Source: Seonamhaeicola sp. S2-3 (GTDB lineage Bacteria > Bacteroidota > Bacteroidia > Flavobacteriales > Flavobacteriaceae). From it: a stretch of DNA of 64,000 bases. The translations under genes were made by a program, and so were the position numbers. A model generated the notes under the pieces. The model saw nothing but the letters and a program-made list of their open reading frames with translations. It searched no databases and was not told where the DNA came from. The stretch covers positions 2,553,001-2,617,000 of the forward strand of contig NZ_CP019389.1 in the NCBI RefSeq assembly GCF_001971785.1. Reading direction: 5' to 3'. Below are positions 42,088-50,958 of the stretch, piece after piece (positions within the stretch are counted from its first letter, which is position 1; each line of letters begins with the position of its first letter).

Positions 42088-43326
42088 ATGCAAAAAAACT
42101 TATTGATTATTGGTTTTGTATGGCCAGAGCCTAAAAGTTCTGCTGCTGGTAGCAGAATGATGCAATTAATTGAAGCATTCCTACGGGCTAAATATCAAAT
42201 AACTTTTGCCTCAGCCTGTGCAAAATCAGACAACGCTTTTAATCTTGAAAGCATTGGAGTTTCGCAAGTTTCTATTGAATTAAATAGTTCTAGTTTTGAT
42301 GATTTTGTTAAAGCTTTAAATCCAGAAGTAGTTTTGTTTGATAGGTTTATGACCGAAGAACAATTTGGGTGGCGCGTTGCAGAACAATGCCCCAATGCCA
42401 TTAGAATTTTAGATACCGAAGATTTACATTGTTTAAGGCGTGGTAGAGAACAAGCTTATAAAGATAAATTTTCGTTTGAAAAAAAATATCTGTTTAATGA
42501 TACGGCAAAGCGAGAAATAGCCAGTATTTATAGATGTGATTTAAGTTTAATTATTTCAGAAGTTGAAATGGAAATTCTTAAAAATGATTTTAAAGTAGAT
42601 AAATCAATTTTAATGTATTTACCATTTATGTTGAGTGAAATTTCTGTTGAAACAATAAAAAGTTTAGCAAAGTTTAATAAACGGAAGCATTTTATAACCA
42701 TAGGTAATTTTTTGCATAAACCAAATTATAATGCAGTTTTATATTTAAAAGAAACTATTTGGCCTTTAATTAAAAAGAAACTTCCAAAGGCAGAATTACA
42801 TATTTATGGTGCTTACTGCTCAAATAAAATAAGCCAATTAAATAATGAGAAACAAGGTTTTTTAATTAAAGGTTTTGCAGATGATGTTAACCAAGTTATG
42901 CAATGTGCTAAAGTGTGTTTAGCACCTATTAGGTTTGGGGCTGGTTTAAAAGGTAAATTGGTAGATGCTATGCAAAACGGTACGCCTTGTGTAACAACTT
43001 CGGTTGGAGCAGAGGGGATGTTTGGAAATATAGAACCAAACGGATTTATAGAAGATAATCTTGAAGCGTTTGCAAAAAAAGCTGTTCAATTATATCAAAA
43101 TGAAACGCTTTGGAAAGAAAAGCAGCAAAATGGATTTAAAACTATAAATAACAGATTTAATAAAAATTATTTTGAAAAAGAACTTATTAAACAAGTAGAA
43201 ATAATAAGCCAAGAATTAAACGCCCGAAGGTTAAACAACTTTACTGGACAAATGCTTCAGCATCATACACTTAATAGCGTGAAATTTATGAGTAAATGGA
43301 TTGAAGAAAAAAATAGCACCCAATAA
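42088..43326 (+). CDS. GT-B fold glycosyltransferase (family 4-like)
   Basis: A 412-residue cytoplasmic enzyme. The C-terminal half carries typical GT-B features: HFITIGNFLHKPNYNAVLYL, AELHIYGAYCS, GFADDVNQVMQCAKVCLAPIRFGAGLKGKLVDAMQNGTPCVTT, in which the late E/D of the donor site is replaced by the KLVDAM context seen in group 1 enzymes. The N-terminal start is WPEPKSSAAGSRM. Acceptor and donor are unknown. Convergent with the sirtuin gene. Confidence 0.83.
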   Translation: MQKNLLIIGFVWPEPKSSAAGSRMMQLIEAFLRAKYQITFASACAKSDNAFNLESIGVSQVSIELNSSSFDDFVKALNPEVVLFDRFMTEEQFGWRVAEQCPNAIRILDTEDLHCLRRGREQAYKDKFSFEKKYLFNDTAKREIASIYRCDLSLIISEVEMEILKNDFKVDKSILMYLPFMLSEISVETIKSLAKFNKRKHFITIGNFLHKPNYNAVLYLKETIWPLIKKKLPKAELHIYGAYCSNKISQLNNEKQGFLIKGFADDVNQVMQCAKVCLAPIRFGAGLKGKLVDAMQNGTPCVTTSVGAEGMFGNIEPNGFIEDNLEAFAKKAVQLYQNETLWKEKQQNGFKTINNRFNKNYFEKELIKQVEIISQELNARRLNNFTGQMLQHHTLNSVKFMSKWIEEKNSTQ

Positions 43327-43329
43327 GTA

Positions 43330-44004
43330 TTATAAGAAATTATTAATAACTTGCTTTATTCCAACTGTAGCAACTTCAGGAATAACCGTTACATTTTGAT
43401 TATTTGACAACGCAGGTTTAGGGTCTATATAAAAAATAGGGGTGTCTTGAGTTACATAATGTATTAAACCTGCTGCCGGATACACTTGCATTGAGGTACC
43501 AATTATTATTAAAATATCTGCTGTTTCGCATATTTCAATGGCTTTATTAATCATGGGTACATCTTCTCCAAACCAAACTATATGCGGACGTAATTGGTAG
43601 CCTTTGCTACATAAATCACCTAAAACCAAATCGGTTTTCCATTCTTTTATATCGGTTTCATCAACAGTACTTCTAACCTTTAATAATTCGCCATGTAAGT
43701 GCAATACGTTAGTACTGCCAGCACGTTCATGTAAGTCATCTACGTTTTGGGTGATTATAGATACTTTATATTTGTTTTCTAATTTAGCTAAATCAATATG
43801 AGCGCTGTTAGGTTCAACTTCAAGTAGTTGGCGCCGTCTTTTATTGTAAAAATCTAAAACCAATTCTGGATTTTCTAAAAATCCTTGTGGTGATGCAACC
43901 TGCATAACATCATGTCCTTCCCATAAACCGTCATGATCTCTAAAGGTTTTAACACCACTTTCGGCACTCACACCCGCTCCTGTAAGTACTACTATATGTT
44001 TCAT
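43330..44004 (-). CDS. Sir2 family NAD-dependent protein deacylase lacking the zinc cysteines
   Basis: A 224-residue sirtuin from the ATG at 44004, which overlaps the upstream stop as TAATG; an ATG at 44019 would add five residues. NAD-binding motifs: VLTGAGVSAESGVKTFRD and TQNVDDLHERAG, catalytic His in LHLHGEL, then RPHIVWFGEDVP and IIGTSMQVYPAAGL. The zinc ribbon cysteines normally between HGEL and RPH are absent; only one Cys (DLCSKG) remains there. It presumably removes acyl groups from lysine, and the missing zinc site is the notable feature. Confidence 0.87.
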   Translation of the reverse strand: MKHIVVLTGAGVSAESGVKTFRDHDGLWEGHDVMQVASPQGFLENPELVLDFYNKRRRQLLEVEPNSAHIDLAKLENKYKVSIITQNVDDLHERAGSTNVLHLHGELLKVRSTVDETDIKEWKTDLVLGDLCSKGYQLRPHIVWFGEDVPMINKAIEICETADILIIIGTSMQVYPAAGLIHYVTQDTPIFYIDPKPALSNNQNVTVIPEVATVGIKQVINNFL

Positions 44005-45236
44005 TAAATCTTTTTCCATTTATTATATGCTTCTGAATTCACTAAATCTAAAAGGTTGTTTTCTCCGTTTTCATCGGTTTCTTCAACAAATTCAATAAGG
44101 TCTGTTTTACTATAACCATCTGCTGTTAGAGATGATAAAAAATTAACACATTTAGTGTAATCTCCAACAATAGATAAAACGGTTAAATAAGATGAATGCC
44201 CTTCAAAAAAATCGGGGTAGTTATCAGATATATACTTAAAATATTCTAGAGATTTTTTGTAATTAGCTCTATCAAATTCTAAGTTTCCTTTTAAAAGGTT
44301 TAAGAAATCATCTCCAGTATCTGTTTCTAACCTAGTTATTAAAGATAAAGCAGTTTCGTAATTTTTGTTCATTAAATGATAATCTATTTGGCTTAAATAC
44401 AGCGAGGAATCATCAGGATATTTGTCGGCAATGGTTTTCATAGCTTTTTTATAAGCTTCTTCGTTAACATTTGATGCACAAACAGCTTTAATAACTAAGA
44501 GAAACTTATCATATTGCAAATCTCCTTCTATTTTATTAAACATATTAAGCGCTTTTTCAAACTGTCCTTGGTTATGATAGTTAATAGCATTGGCCATTTT
44601 TATAAACTCCTCTGTGTTGTCTTTGCCAAATAAATCAAATAAGCTTGTTTTAGGGAGGTTATATATAAAAAATCTTCTAAAAGTTTTGCTTAATTCTTCA
44701 CCAGATAAGTAAATGTAAATATCATTAAACATAAACTTACCATTTAAGCGAGATACTCTGTAATCATGGTAATTTATTCCTGTTAAAGAAGAATAAAGTC
44801 TAAAAAGCATATAGTAAGTTTGGTTGGTTTCATCATACCTGTAATTAACAAAATCATAGTATCCAGCACCATTTACCTCTTCCATAATTTTATTGGGAAT
44901 AGATTTCATGCCTTGTTTTAAGCCTTTAAGAAATCCGGTTTTAAATTCTTTTATGTCTTTATCTTCTTCAAGATCTTTAGTAATTAAGTTTCCAAAAGAT
45001 TCATAATCTAGCAGATTTAAATAGGTTTCTACACTGTTTTCAAAAATGGCATTTTGAAGCTCGTTACCCAGAGCTAGTACTTTTTCATCATTGGCTTCAG
45101 AGTTAGCAATTTTAGAAATTGTGTTATTAGAAAGTTTGGCACTTTGGGTGTTGTATTTGTTTTGAGAAAATGCTGTTGAAACTAATAAATAGGGTAGGCT
45201 AATTACAAAAAATATGGTTAATTTGAGACTGTTCAT
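44004..45236 (-). CDS. Secreted TPR-repeat protein
   Basis: A 410-residue protein with a signal peptide (LTIFFVISLPYLLVSTAFSQ). The C-terminal half (about residues 215-390) consists of TPR-like helix pairs: AINYHNQGQFEKALNMFNKI, LSQIDYHLMNKNYETALSLI and LEFDRANYKKSLEYFKYISDNYPD. The N-terminal ~190 residues are of unknown type. It is translationally coupled to the sirtuin by a TAATG overlap. Function unknown. Confidence 0.75.
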   Translation of the reverse strand: MNSLKLTIFFVISLPYLLVSTAFSQNKYNTQSAKLSNNTISKIANSEANDEKVLALGNELQNAIFENSVETYLNLLDYESFGNLITKDLEEDKDIKEFKTGFLKGLKQGMKSIPNKIMEEVNGAGYYDFVNYRYDETNQTYYMLFRLYSSLTGINYHDYRVSRLNGKFMFNDIYIYLSGEELSKTFRRFFIYNLPKTSLFDLFGKDNTEEFIKMANAINYHNQGQFEKALNMFNKIEGDLQYDKFLLVIKAVCASNVNEEAYKKAMKTIADKYPDDSSLYLSQIDYHLMNKNYETALSLITRLETDTGDDFLNLLKGNLEFDRANYKKSLEYFKYISDNYPDFFEGHSSYLTVLSIVGDYTKCVNFLSSLTADGYSKTDLIEFVEETDENGENNLLDLVNSEAYNKWKKI

Positions 45237-45275
45237 GTATTTGTATATTTATACTATAAATATAATTTTATTTTA

Positions 45276-45932
45276 ATGATTGACATAAAATTAGTAGAGT
45301 ATTTAGAAAGCTATTTAACCGAAAATAGAAGAACCCGTTTTAACAAGGTATTGTCTCAACGTACCAAACATTTCACGGTTGCTACAGAAGATGTATATCA
45401 ACTACATAATACTAGTGCGGTTATAAGAAGTTGTGATGTATTTGGAATACAGGAGGTTAATATTGTTGAAGAGCAAAATACTAAACGAATTGATAGAGAA
45501 ATTGCCATGGGCGCTCAAAAATGGGTAGATTTAAACAGATATCATTCGGTTAAAGATTGTATAACAGATTTAAAAAAAGAAGGGTATCAAATAGTAGCAA
45601 CTACACCGCATACAAACGATTGTGAATTGCATGATTTTGATGTTACTAAAAAATCTTGTTTTTTCTTTGGAAGAGAAACCGAAGGTTTATCTGAAGAAGT
45701 TTTACAATCTGCAGACTGCTTTTTAAAAATACCTATGTTTGGTTTTACAGAGAGTTTAAATATATCGGTTTCAGCAGCTATTATATTGCAACATGTAACA
45801 ACCAAGTTAAGACAAACTAATATAAATTGGCAACTTAGTGAAACCGAAATACATGAAAAAAAGCTAGACTGGATTGCTAAAACAATTAAAAGTTATGATG
45901 AAATTGTTGAGCGGTTTTATAAGCAAATGTAA
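45276..45932 (+). CDS. trmH: tRNA (guanosine-2'-O-)-methyltransferase
   Basis: A 218-residue SPOUT methyltransferase that probably forms Gm18 in tRNA. The three SPOUT motifs are seen: HNTSAVIRSCDVFGIQEV near residue 48, FFFGRETEGLSEEVL near 128 and IPMFGFTESLNISVSAAIIL near 148. An N-terminal helix (YLTENRRTRFNKVLSQRTKH) and a C-terminal helix (KKLDWIAKTIKSYDEI) match TrmH rather than RlmB. Confidence 0.9.
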   Translation: MIDIKLVEYLESYLTENRRTRFNKVLSQRTKHFTVATEDVYQLHNTSAVIRSCDVFGIQEVNIVEEQNTKRIDREIAMGAQKWVDLNRYHSVKDCITDLKKEGYQIVATTPHTNDCELHDFDVTKKSCFFFGRETEGLSEEVLQSADCFLKIPMFGFTESLNISVSAAIILQHVTTKLRQTNINWQLSETEIHEKKLDWIAKTIKSYDEIVERFYKQM

Positions 45933-45984
45933 TTATTAAATAAAAAAGCTAGAATGATGAATTAAGAAGCGTGTAGCGTTATTT

Positions 45985-46758
45985 TTAAAGTCTTTTTCTG
46001 TTTCTACTAAGTAATTTGTATTCTTCGTAACATTCACTAATGGCATCAAGAATTTGTAAATCGTTAGCAGTTTGTATAAACCCTTTAGAGTAGTTACACT
46101 GACTTACAATTTCGTCTAAATCAACCTTCTCAACTTTTAAAAGCGCCGTAAGCATTTCTCTGTCAAAACGAGATGCCAAAAGATTTCTAATCTCATCATC
46201 TTGTTTCATCTTTTTTAGTTTTCGTAACTCGTTTGGTTTTTTACCAAACATACGGTGTAAGAAATCGGCAGGGTTAAAAATAGATCCAATTATTTTATTA
46301 ATGGTAGTTGGTTTTGATGCTTCATAACCACTGCTAGGTAACCCAGAAATTTGATAACGGTAATTATTGTTAGGTTCTGGTACTTGCATAATATCTACCT
46401 CTAAATAACCAGTAAGCCTAAGTTGGTTTACAACTACTTCTTCTAAAGCAAGGGCTAACTCAGTTAATTTAATTTCAGAACTTCCAAACTTTAACCAGTC
46501 GTTAGTAACACGTACTTTTATAGATTTAAATCCTAAATAAGAAAAATGCAAGGTATCATTAACCTTTGCTGGAATTTTAAATTCACCTTTACTGTTTGTG
46601 GTGGTTCCTTTAACAGAATTTAGGTTAACAATATTTACACTCTCTAAAGGTTTGTCGTTAGCCGAATTTAAAACAACACCAATAGCTATTTCACCATCTT
46701 GTGCCATAACTATAGCAGATGTAAACAGTAAACAAATAACTAACAGGTAACCTTTCAT
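45985..46758 (-). CDS. Secreted carboxypeptidase-regulatory-like domain protein
   Basis: A 257-residue protein with a signal peptide ending VMAQDG. Residues 25-105 form the CarboxypepD_reg-like beta-sandwich (GVVLNSANDKPLESVNIVNLNSVKGTTTNSKGEF...LHFSYLGFKSIKV), as found at the start of many TonB-dependent receptors. The rest is helical and of unknown role. No receptor follows. The 194-bp gap upstream (46759-46952) shows nothing beyond AT-rich sequence. Confidence 0.8.
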   Translation of the reverse strand: MKGYLLVICLLFTSAIVMAQDGEIAIGVVLNSANDKPLESVNIVNLNSVKGTTTNSKGEFKIPAKVNDTLHFSYLGFKSIKVRVTNDWLKFGSSEIKLTELALALEEVVVNQLRLTGYLEVDIMQVPEPNNNYRYQISGLPSSGYEASKPTTINKIIGSIFNPADFLHRMFGKKPNELRKLKKMKQDDEIRNLLASRFDREMLTALLKVEKVDLDEIVSQCNYSKGFIQTANDLQILDAISECYEEYKLLSRNRKRL

Positions 46759-46952
46759 AATATTAAATATAATTCTAAATTTTAATGTAAAAGTACTAAA
46801 CTAAAAAGTAACGATACGTTTTGTGGCATTATTTGACTTAAAATTAACAAAACTGTATCGTTAAACAGTACTTTTTTAAAGTTAAATATCTTAAATTTAT
46901 TTAAATTATAATTTAACCTAGGTAAAAAAACAGATAATATATTTAAAAACTA

Positions 46953-48701
46953 TTAGCGTCTAGAGCGTCTGGGTCTTGATGCGGCAAAGTTTCCAGAGTT
47001 AGAGCGTTTAGATTTTTTATCAGAAGAACGCCTAGAGTCATTTCGTTTAGAACCATTACGTTTGTCGTCACGTCTTCCTCCGCTTCTTCTTCCATCACGT
47101 TTTCTACTACGGCTTCTGTTTTCAGAGATTTCAACATTTACAAAGCGCCCGTTGTGTTTAAAGTCGGTAAAAAAGTCTAAAACTTTTTGTTGTTGCTCAT
47201 TTTCGGTATTAAAAAATGAAAAACTGTCTTTAACTTCTACTTTAAATACATCATCTTTTCCTAGCTCTAAAACTTCTTTTAAAAAGTCTTTTAAGCTCAT
47301 CCAGTCAAAGCCATCTTTTCTACCAACGTTTATAAAGTAGCGGGTAGAGGTTGAATCACTTGCTTCTCTGCCACTAGCAGAAACATTAAGGTCTTGAGCT
47401 TTTTTGTAGTAATTGTAAAAACGGGTAAACTCAACAGAGAAAAATTTCTTTATTAACTCTTCTTTACTAGTGTCTTCAAATAATTCATTAATACTTTCTA
47501 AGTGTTTATCAATTTCATGATTAACCTGTGTATTATGAATTTTATTTGCAAGAGACATTAATTGTATTTCGCAAATTACAGCACCATCAGGAATATCTTT
47601 TTTTACAAATTCCTTTTTAATAATACGTTCAATACTTTTAATTTTTCTAACCTCACTTTTAGAAATAATTACCATAGAAACTCCGGTTTTTCCGGCGCGT
47701 CCTGTTCTACCAGAACGGTGTGTGTAGGTTTCAATTTCATCAGGTAATTGGTAGTTTATTACGTGAGTTATATCATCTACATCAATACCGCGCGCAGCAA
47801 CATCGGTAGCAACTAGCATTTGAATTTGTTTATTTCTAAACGATTTCATTACCAAATCGCGTTGGTTCTGACTTAAATCGCCGTGTAAAGCACCAGCGTT
47901 GTAGCCATCTTCTATTAACTTTTCGGCTACTTTTTGGGTGTCTCGCTTGGTTCTACAAAAAACTACCGAGAAAATATCTGGATTAGCATCGGCTAAACGT
48001 TTTAGAGCCTGATAGCGGTCTCTAGAGTTTACCATGTAATACTCATGCGATACGTTTTTACTGCCTTCATTTTTATGTCCCACAGTAATTTCTTGTGGGT
48101 TGTACATAAATTTTTTGGCAATAGTAGCTACCTCTTTGGGCATTGTAGCAGAAAATAACCAAGTGTTTTTATCATCTGGAGTGTGAGATAAAATACTGGT
48201 AATATCTTCATAAAAGCCCATGTTTAGCATTTCATCGGCTTCATCTAAAACGCTGTATTCTATTTTAGAAATATCAACCAAACGTCTACTAATCATATCT
48301 TTCATACGCCCTGGCGTAGCTACAATTATTTGTGCGCCTCGTTTTACCTCTCTAGCCTGTTCTGTAATGCTTGCGCCACCATAAATAGCCACTACATTTA
48401 GTCCTTTACAGTATTTACCATAAAGTTTCATTTCATTGGTTATTTGTAAACAAAGCTCTCTGGTAGGCGATAAAATTAAACCCTGCGTAGTGCGGCTATT
48501 AACATCAATTTTTTGCAACATAGGGAAACCAAATGCTGCTGTTTTTCCAGTACCTGTTTGTGCTAATGCAACCAAATCGGTTTCAGAATTTAATAAAATT
48601 GGTATGGCTTTGTCTTGTACTTCACTAGGTTTTGTAAAACCTAAATCGTTAATAGCTTGTAGTAGGTTGTCTTGCAAACCTAAATCTTGGAATGTGTTCA
48701 T
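46953..48701 (-). CDS. DEAD-box RNA helicase with DbpA-type RNA-binding domain and Arg/Ser-rich tail
   Basis: A 582-residue helicase of the DeaD/CsdA group. Motifs in order: LALAQTGTGKTAAFGFP (I), PTRELCLQ (Ia), ATPGRM (Ib), DEADEML (II), SATMP (III), ATDVAARGIDVDD (V) and HRSGRTGRAG (VI). A DbpA-like RNA-binding domain lies at about residues 455-530, and the last ~45 residues are basic and rich in Arg, Ser, Gly and Asp. It probably helps ribosome assembly or mRNA turnover in the cold. A long leader with a -7 box and a hairpin precedes it. Confidence 0.92.
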   Translation of the reverse strand: MNTFQDLGLQDNLLQAINDLGFTKPSEVQDKAIPILLNSETDLVALAQTGTGKTAAFGFPMLQKIDVNSRTTQGLILSPTRELCLQITNEMKLYGKYCKGLNVVAIYGGASITEQAREVKRGAQIIVATPGRMKDMISRRLVDISKIEYSVLDEADEMLNMGFYEDITSILSHTPDDKNTWLFSATMPKEVATIAKKFMYNPQEITVGHKNEGSKNVSHEYYMVNSRDRYQALKRLADANPDIFSVVFCRTKRDTQKVAEKLIEDGYNAGALHGDLSQNQRDLVMKSFRNKQIQMLVATDVAARGIDVDDITHVINYQLPDEIETYTHRSGRTGRAGKTGVSMVIISKSEVRKIKSIERIIKKEFVKKDIPDGAVICEIQLMSLANKIHNTQVNHEIDKHLESINELFEDTSKEELIKKFFSVEFTRFYNYYKKAQDLNVSASGREASDSTSTRYFINVGRKDGFDWMSLKDFLKEVLELGKDDVFKVEVKDSFSFFNTENEQQQKVLDFFTDFKHNGRFVNVEISENRSRSRKRDGRRSGGRRDDKRNGSKRNDSRRSSDKKSKRSNSGNFAASRPRRSRR

Positions 48702-48788
48702 TACTTTAAGTAAGTATTCGATTATGTTATGTGGTGTTACATAAAGAAGCGAATCGACATACTTAAACCTTAAACTTCTAGTAACACA

Positions 48789-48803
48789 GCCTCACGCTGA
48801 GGC
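48789..48803 (-). promoter_or_regulatory. Hairpin in the helicase leader
   Basis: GCCTCA/TGAGGC with a 3-nt loop, located just after the putative start of the ~110-nt leader of the DEAD-box gene. Possible control or stability element. Confidence 0.35.
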
Positions 48804-48814
48804 ATTTTAGGGTG

Positions 48815-48822
48815 CAAAGATA
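48815..48822 (-). promoter_or_regulatory. Putative -7 box of the DEAD-box helicase gene
   Basis: The minus strand reads TATCTTTG followed by CACC, matching TAnnTTTG. It lies 113 bp before the ATG, giving a leader of about 105 nt. Confidence 0.55.
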
Positions 48823-48855
48823 CATTAATAATTGATATTTACCATTTTTAATTTT

Positions 48856-48939
48856 TTGGGCGTTACCCACAAGGGGTCGGGCTTTTGGCAGTCGCTCTCT
48901 AGGAGGAGCTCCAACAAATGCCGCAATCCCTAACGCAGG
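48856..48939 (+). repeat. Dispersed palindromic repeat, copy 3 (long form)
   Basis: An 84-bp element starting TTGGGCGTTACCC, with GGTCGGGCTTTTGGCAGTCGCTC in the middle (partly quoted) and CAACAAATGCCGCAATCCC near the end. It matches the inverted copy at 36844-36938 along most of its length and shares both ends with 11273-11338. The rest of the gap up to 49166 is AT-rich and shows no gene. Confidence 0.85.
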
Positions 48940-49166
48940 CTTGTTTGCTGGTATTTGTTTTTAAATAGGTGTTTGTGTTGTTTTTGGGAGGTTGGGTTAA
49001 TGTGTTTGGCTAGATTTAGTTTGGGAATAAAATCGCCAAAATTCTAAGTCTTAGTTTTTAGTTTGGTTTTGTTTCTTTTTTTGGAGACTTATAAATATAT
49101 ACACAAAACTTTGAGAAAGCACAGAATTCACATTAATTTAACTGGAGTTGGGTGTTTTTAATATTT

Positions 49167-49793
49167 TTAATTTTCATTTAAAAACTTATTGAATTTTGAC
49201 AAACTTAATAACAGAGAAAATCCTTTATCATATTTCATTCTGTATGCAGCATCATTTGCTTCGAAAACAAACTCCCATTTATTATTATTGTTAGTCTCAG
49301 GGTCATATACCATCCCAATTTGAAATTTGTCTCTAACTGAAATTTTGTAAAGAGTGAATTTCTCCTGTGGTTGATTTGAAAACCTAATAATTTCATTAAG
49401 GAAATTTAAAATATTATTCATATCATTTTTATCTAGAAAGATATATCCACTTTTTTCAATATTATTATAAGTAGTACTTGTAGATACTCCCCACAAATTA
49501 CTAACATTTGCAAATGCGATTGATGTGCCAGCTTGTATAATTTCACGGGTATTTATATTCACTTCGACACCGTATATAGTTGAATCTGTTTCTAGATTCT
49601 TTAATTCAATTAGTTTAAACGTGATTTCACGGAAGTCAGTTCCAAAAAATGGTCTAAAACTCTTAGAGTCTGAATCTAAGATAGTATACTTAACCTTATT
49701 TATAGAATTTAAATTTTCTTGAGTATAGGATTTAAATGTAGAACTAATTATTAAAAAACTACTCAATAATAATTTTAAGGTTATATTACTCAT
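49167..49793 (-). CDS. Secreted protein of unknown function in an accessory region
   Basis: A 208-residue protein with a signal peptide (LKLLLSSFLIISSTFKSYTQ). The mature part has alternating strands and charged residues (GVEVNINTREIIQAGTSIAFA; KWEFVFEANDAAYRMKYD), and no family is recognised. It is flanked by a dispersed repeat on its 3' side and a 140-bp inverted-repeat-bounded element on its 5' side, and has no operon partner, which suggests accessory DNA. Confidence 0.7.
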   Translation of the reverse strand: MSNITLKLLLSSFLIISSTFKSYTQENLNSINKVKYTILDSDSKSFRPFFGTDFREITFKLIELKNLETDSTIYGVEVNINTREIIQAGTSIAFANVSNLWGVSTSTTYNNIEKSGYIFLDKNDMNNILNFLNEIIRFSNQPQEKFTLYKISVRDKFQIGMVYDPETNNNNKWEFVFEANDAAYRMKYDKGFSLLLSLSKFNKFLNEN

Positions 49794-49820
49794 GTTATAA
49801 TATTAAAATGTTATTAATTA

Positions 49821-49960
49821 TGCACAACAGTTTCGGCTATGGTTTTGATGCGTGGTTTAGCACTGATTTTATAAAGTATAGACTAAACTGAAAATCCGTA
49901 AGGACTTTCAGAAGTAGGGAAGAATAAGCAACTACTTATAGTCAATGTGCCTGTTGCGCA
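49821..49960. repeat. 140-bp element with terminal inverted repeats
   Basis: TGCACAACAG (49821-49830) and CTGTTGCGCA (49951-49960) are inverted repeats matching at 9 of 10 positions. The interior (e.g. GGCTATGGTTTTGATGCGTG, AAGCAACTACTTATAGTC) is non-coding. It fills the gap between two orphan accessory genes, and the rest of 49961-50113 is AT-rich without a gene. It could be a non-autonomous mobile element or a cassette-end structure. Confidence 0.55.
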
Positions 49961-50113
49961 GGTCAAAATTCAAAATAAACAACTCAATTTTTATACTTGA
50001 TAAATTTTGTATATTTTTAAAAATCAGTATTTTATGATAGTTTAAATTTCAAAAAATAAGGGTTTGGGCTACTTGTTGAGTTGTGTAATGGTTACCATTT
50101 TTGTAAACAGTTT

Positions 50114-50845
50114 TTATTCAGTTATATGTTTTGCTATATCTTCTGGCCAAACGACAAACTGTCCATATTGTCCATTTTTTTCAATTCCGCCAGTTTCTTT
50201 TCCACGCTTTGTTGTTATCCAATCGTCCTCTTTCTTATACATTAGTTTATTGTCGGTAAACCATTTATTAACTTTCCGGCTGCTTAACCCAGTCAGTTTT
50301 GACAATTCTTTGGTGCTCAATAATTTAGATTTTGAATAGTCTTTATTCTCTTGAACTTTCTTTATTGTACTTTCAGTTTTCTTTTCAATTTCCTTATCAA
50401 TTTTTTTTACAGAAACACGTATTTCTTCGCTAATCGTTAATAATCTTTGAACTTCGTTATAAATGTCATTGTATAAATCAGCGTCTTTTTCTTTCGTAAC
50501 GTGAATTCCCATCTCGTCATTATTCTGTTGTGAAAAAGAATATAAATTCATTGAAGTTACGATTGCCTCGTTTTCGTTTAGATAACATTTTGCGTGAAGA
50601 GAATTACAAAGACTTGTTCTAATTCCGATTTGCTTTTCCAACCAATTACTTTCCTCGACTTGTAACTTATTCTCTCTGTAAATTATTCGAATATCTCTTT
50701 TTTGAATGTTTAGATTTTCCAAATGGTCTTTTACTCTTTTGTGAAATTGCAGATATGGACTTATTAAAATTAGTCTGTCTTTTGTTGTTCTAATTAGTTC
50801 TTCTAAATGATAAGAAACACCTGTAGTGTTTAAAAATTTTGCCAT
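50114..50845 (-). CDS. PLD-fold (single HKD) protein with C-terminal helix-turn-helix
   Basis: A 243-residue cytoplasmic protein. The N-terminal phospholipase D-like domain (residues 1-125) has LHAKCYLNENEAIVTSMNLYSFS near residue 83, one HxK...N motif, so a dimer would be needed to build the active site. A charged helical linker (residues 130-170) leads to LLSTKELSKLTGLSSRKVNKWF, an HTH-like region, and a C-terminal stretch ending KNGQYGQFVVWPED. Single-HKD proteins include restriction-type nucleases. A defence or phage-related role is inferred. It lies alone in accessory DNA. Confidence 0.75.
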   Translation of the reverse strand: MAKFLNTTGVSYHLEELIRTTKDRLILISPYLQFHKRVKDHLENLNIQKRDIRIIYRENKLQVEESNWLEKQIGIRTSLCNSLHAKCYLNENEAIVTSMNLYSFSQQNNDEMGIHVTKEKDADLYNDIYNEVQRLLTISEEIRVSVKKIDKEIEKKTESTIKKVQENKDYSKSKLLSTKELSKLTGLSSRKVNKWFTDNKLMYKKEDDWITTKRGKETGGIEKNGQYGQFVVWPEDIAKHITE

Positions 50846-50958
50846 TTTATATTTCAGTTTCTCGGTTTTCGTAAATTGTTTACAACAAATGTTAAACGAA
50901 AGTAGAAAATTTTTCGTACAAAATCAAACGTAGTTCAAATCTAAATTGAAGTATAAAA

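Noticed and set aside
49821-49960. Integron attC site
   Set aside because: The inverted ends are attC-like in layout, but the R'/R'' core bases are not clear and no integron integrase is in the window. Listed only as an inverted-repeat element.
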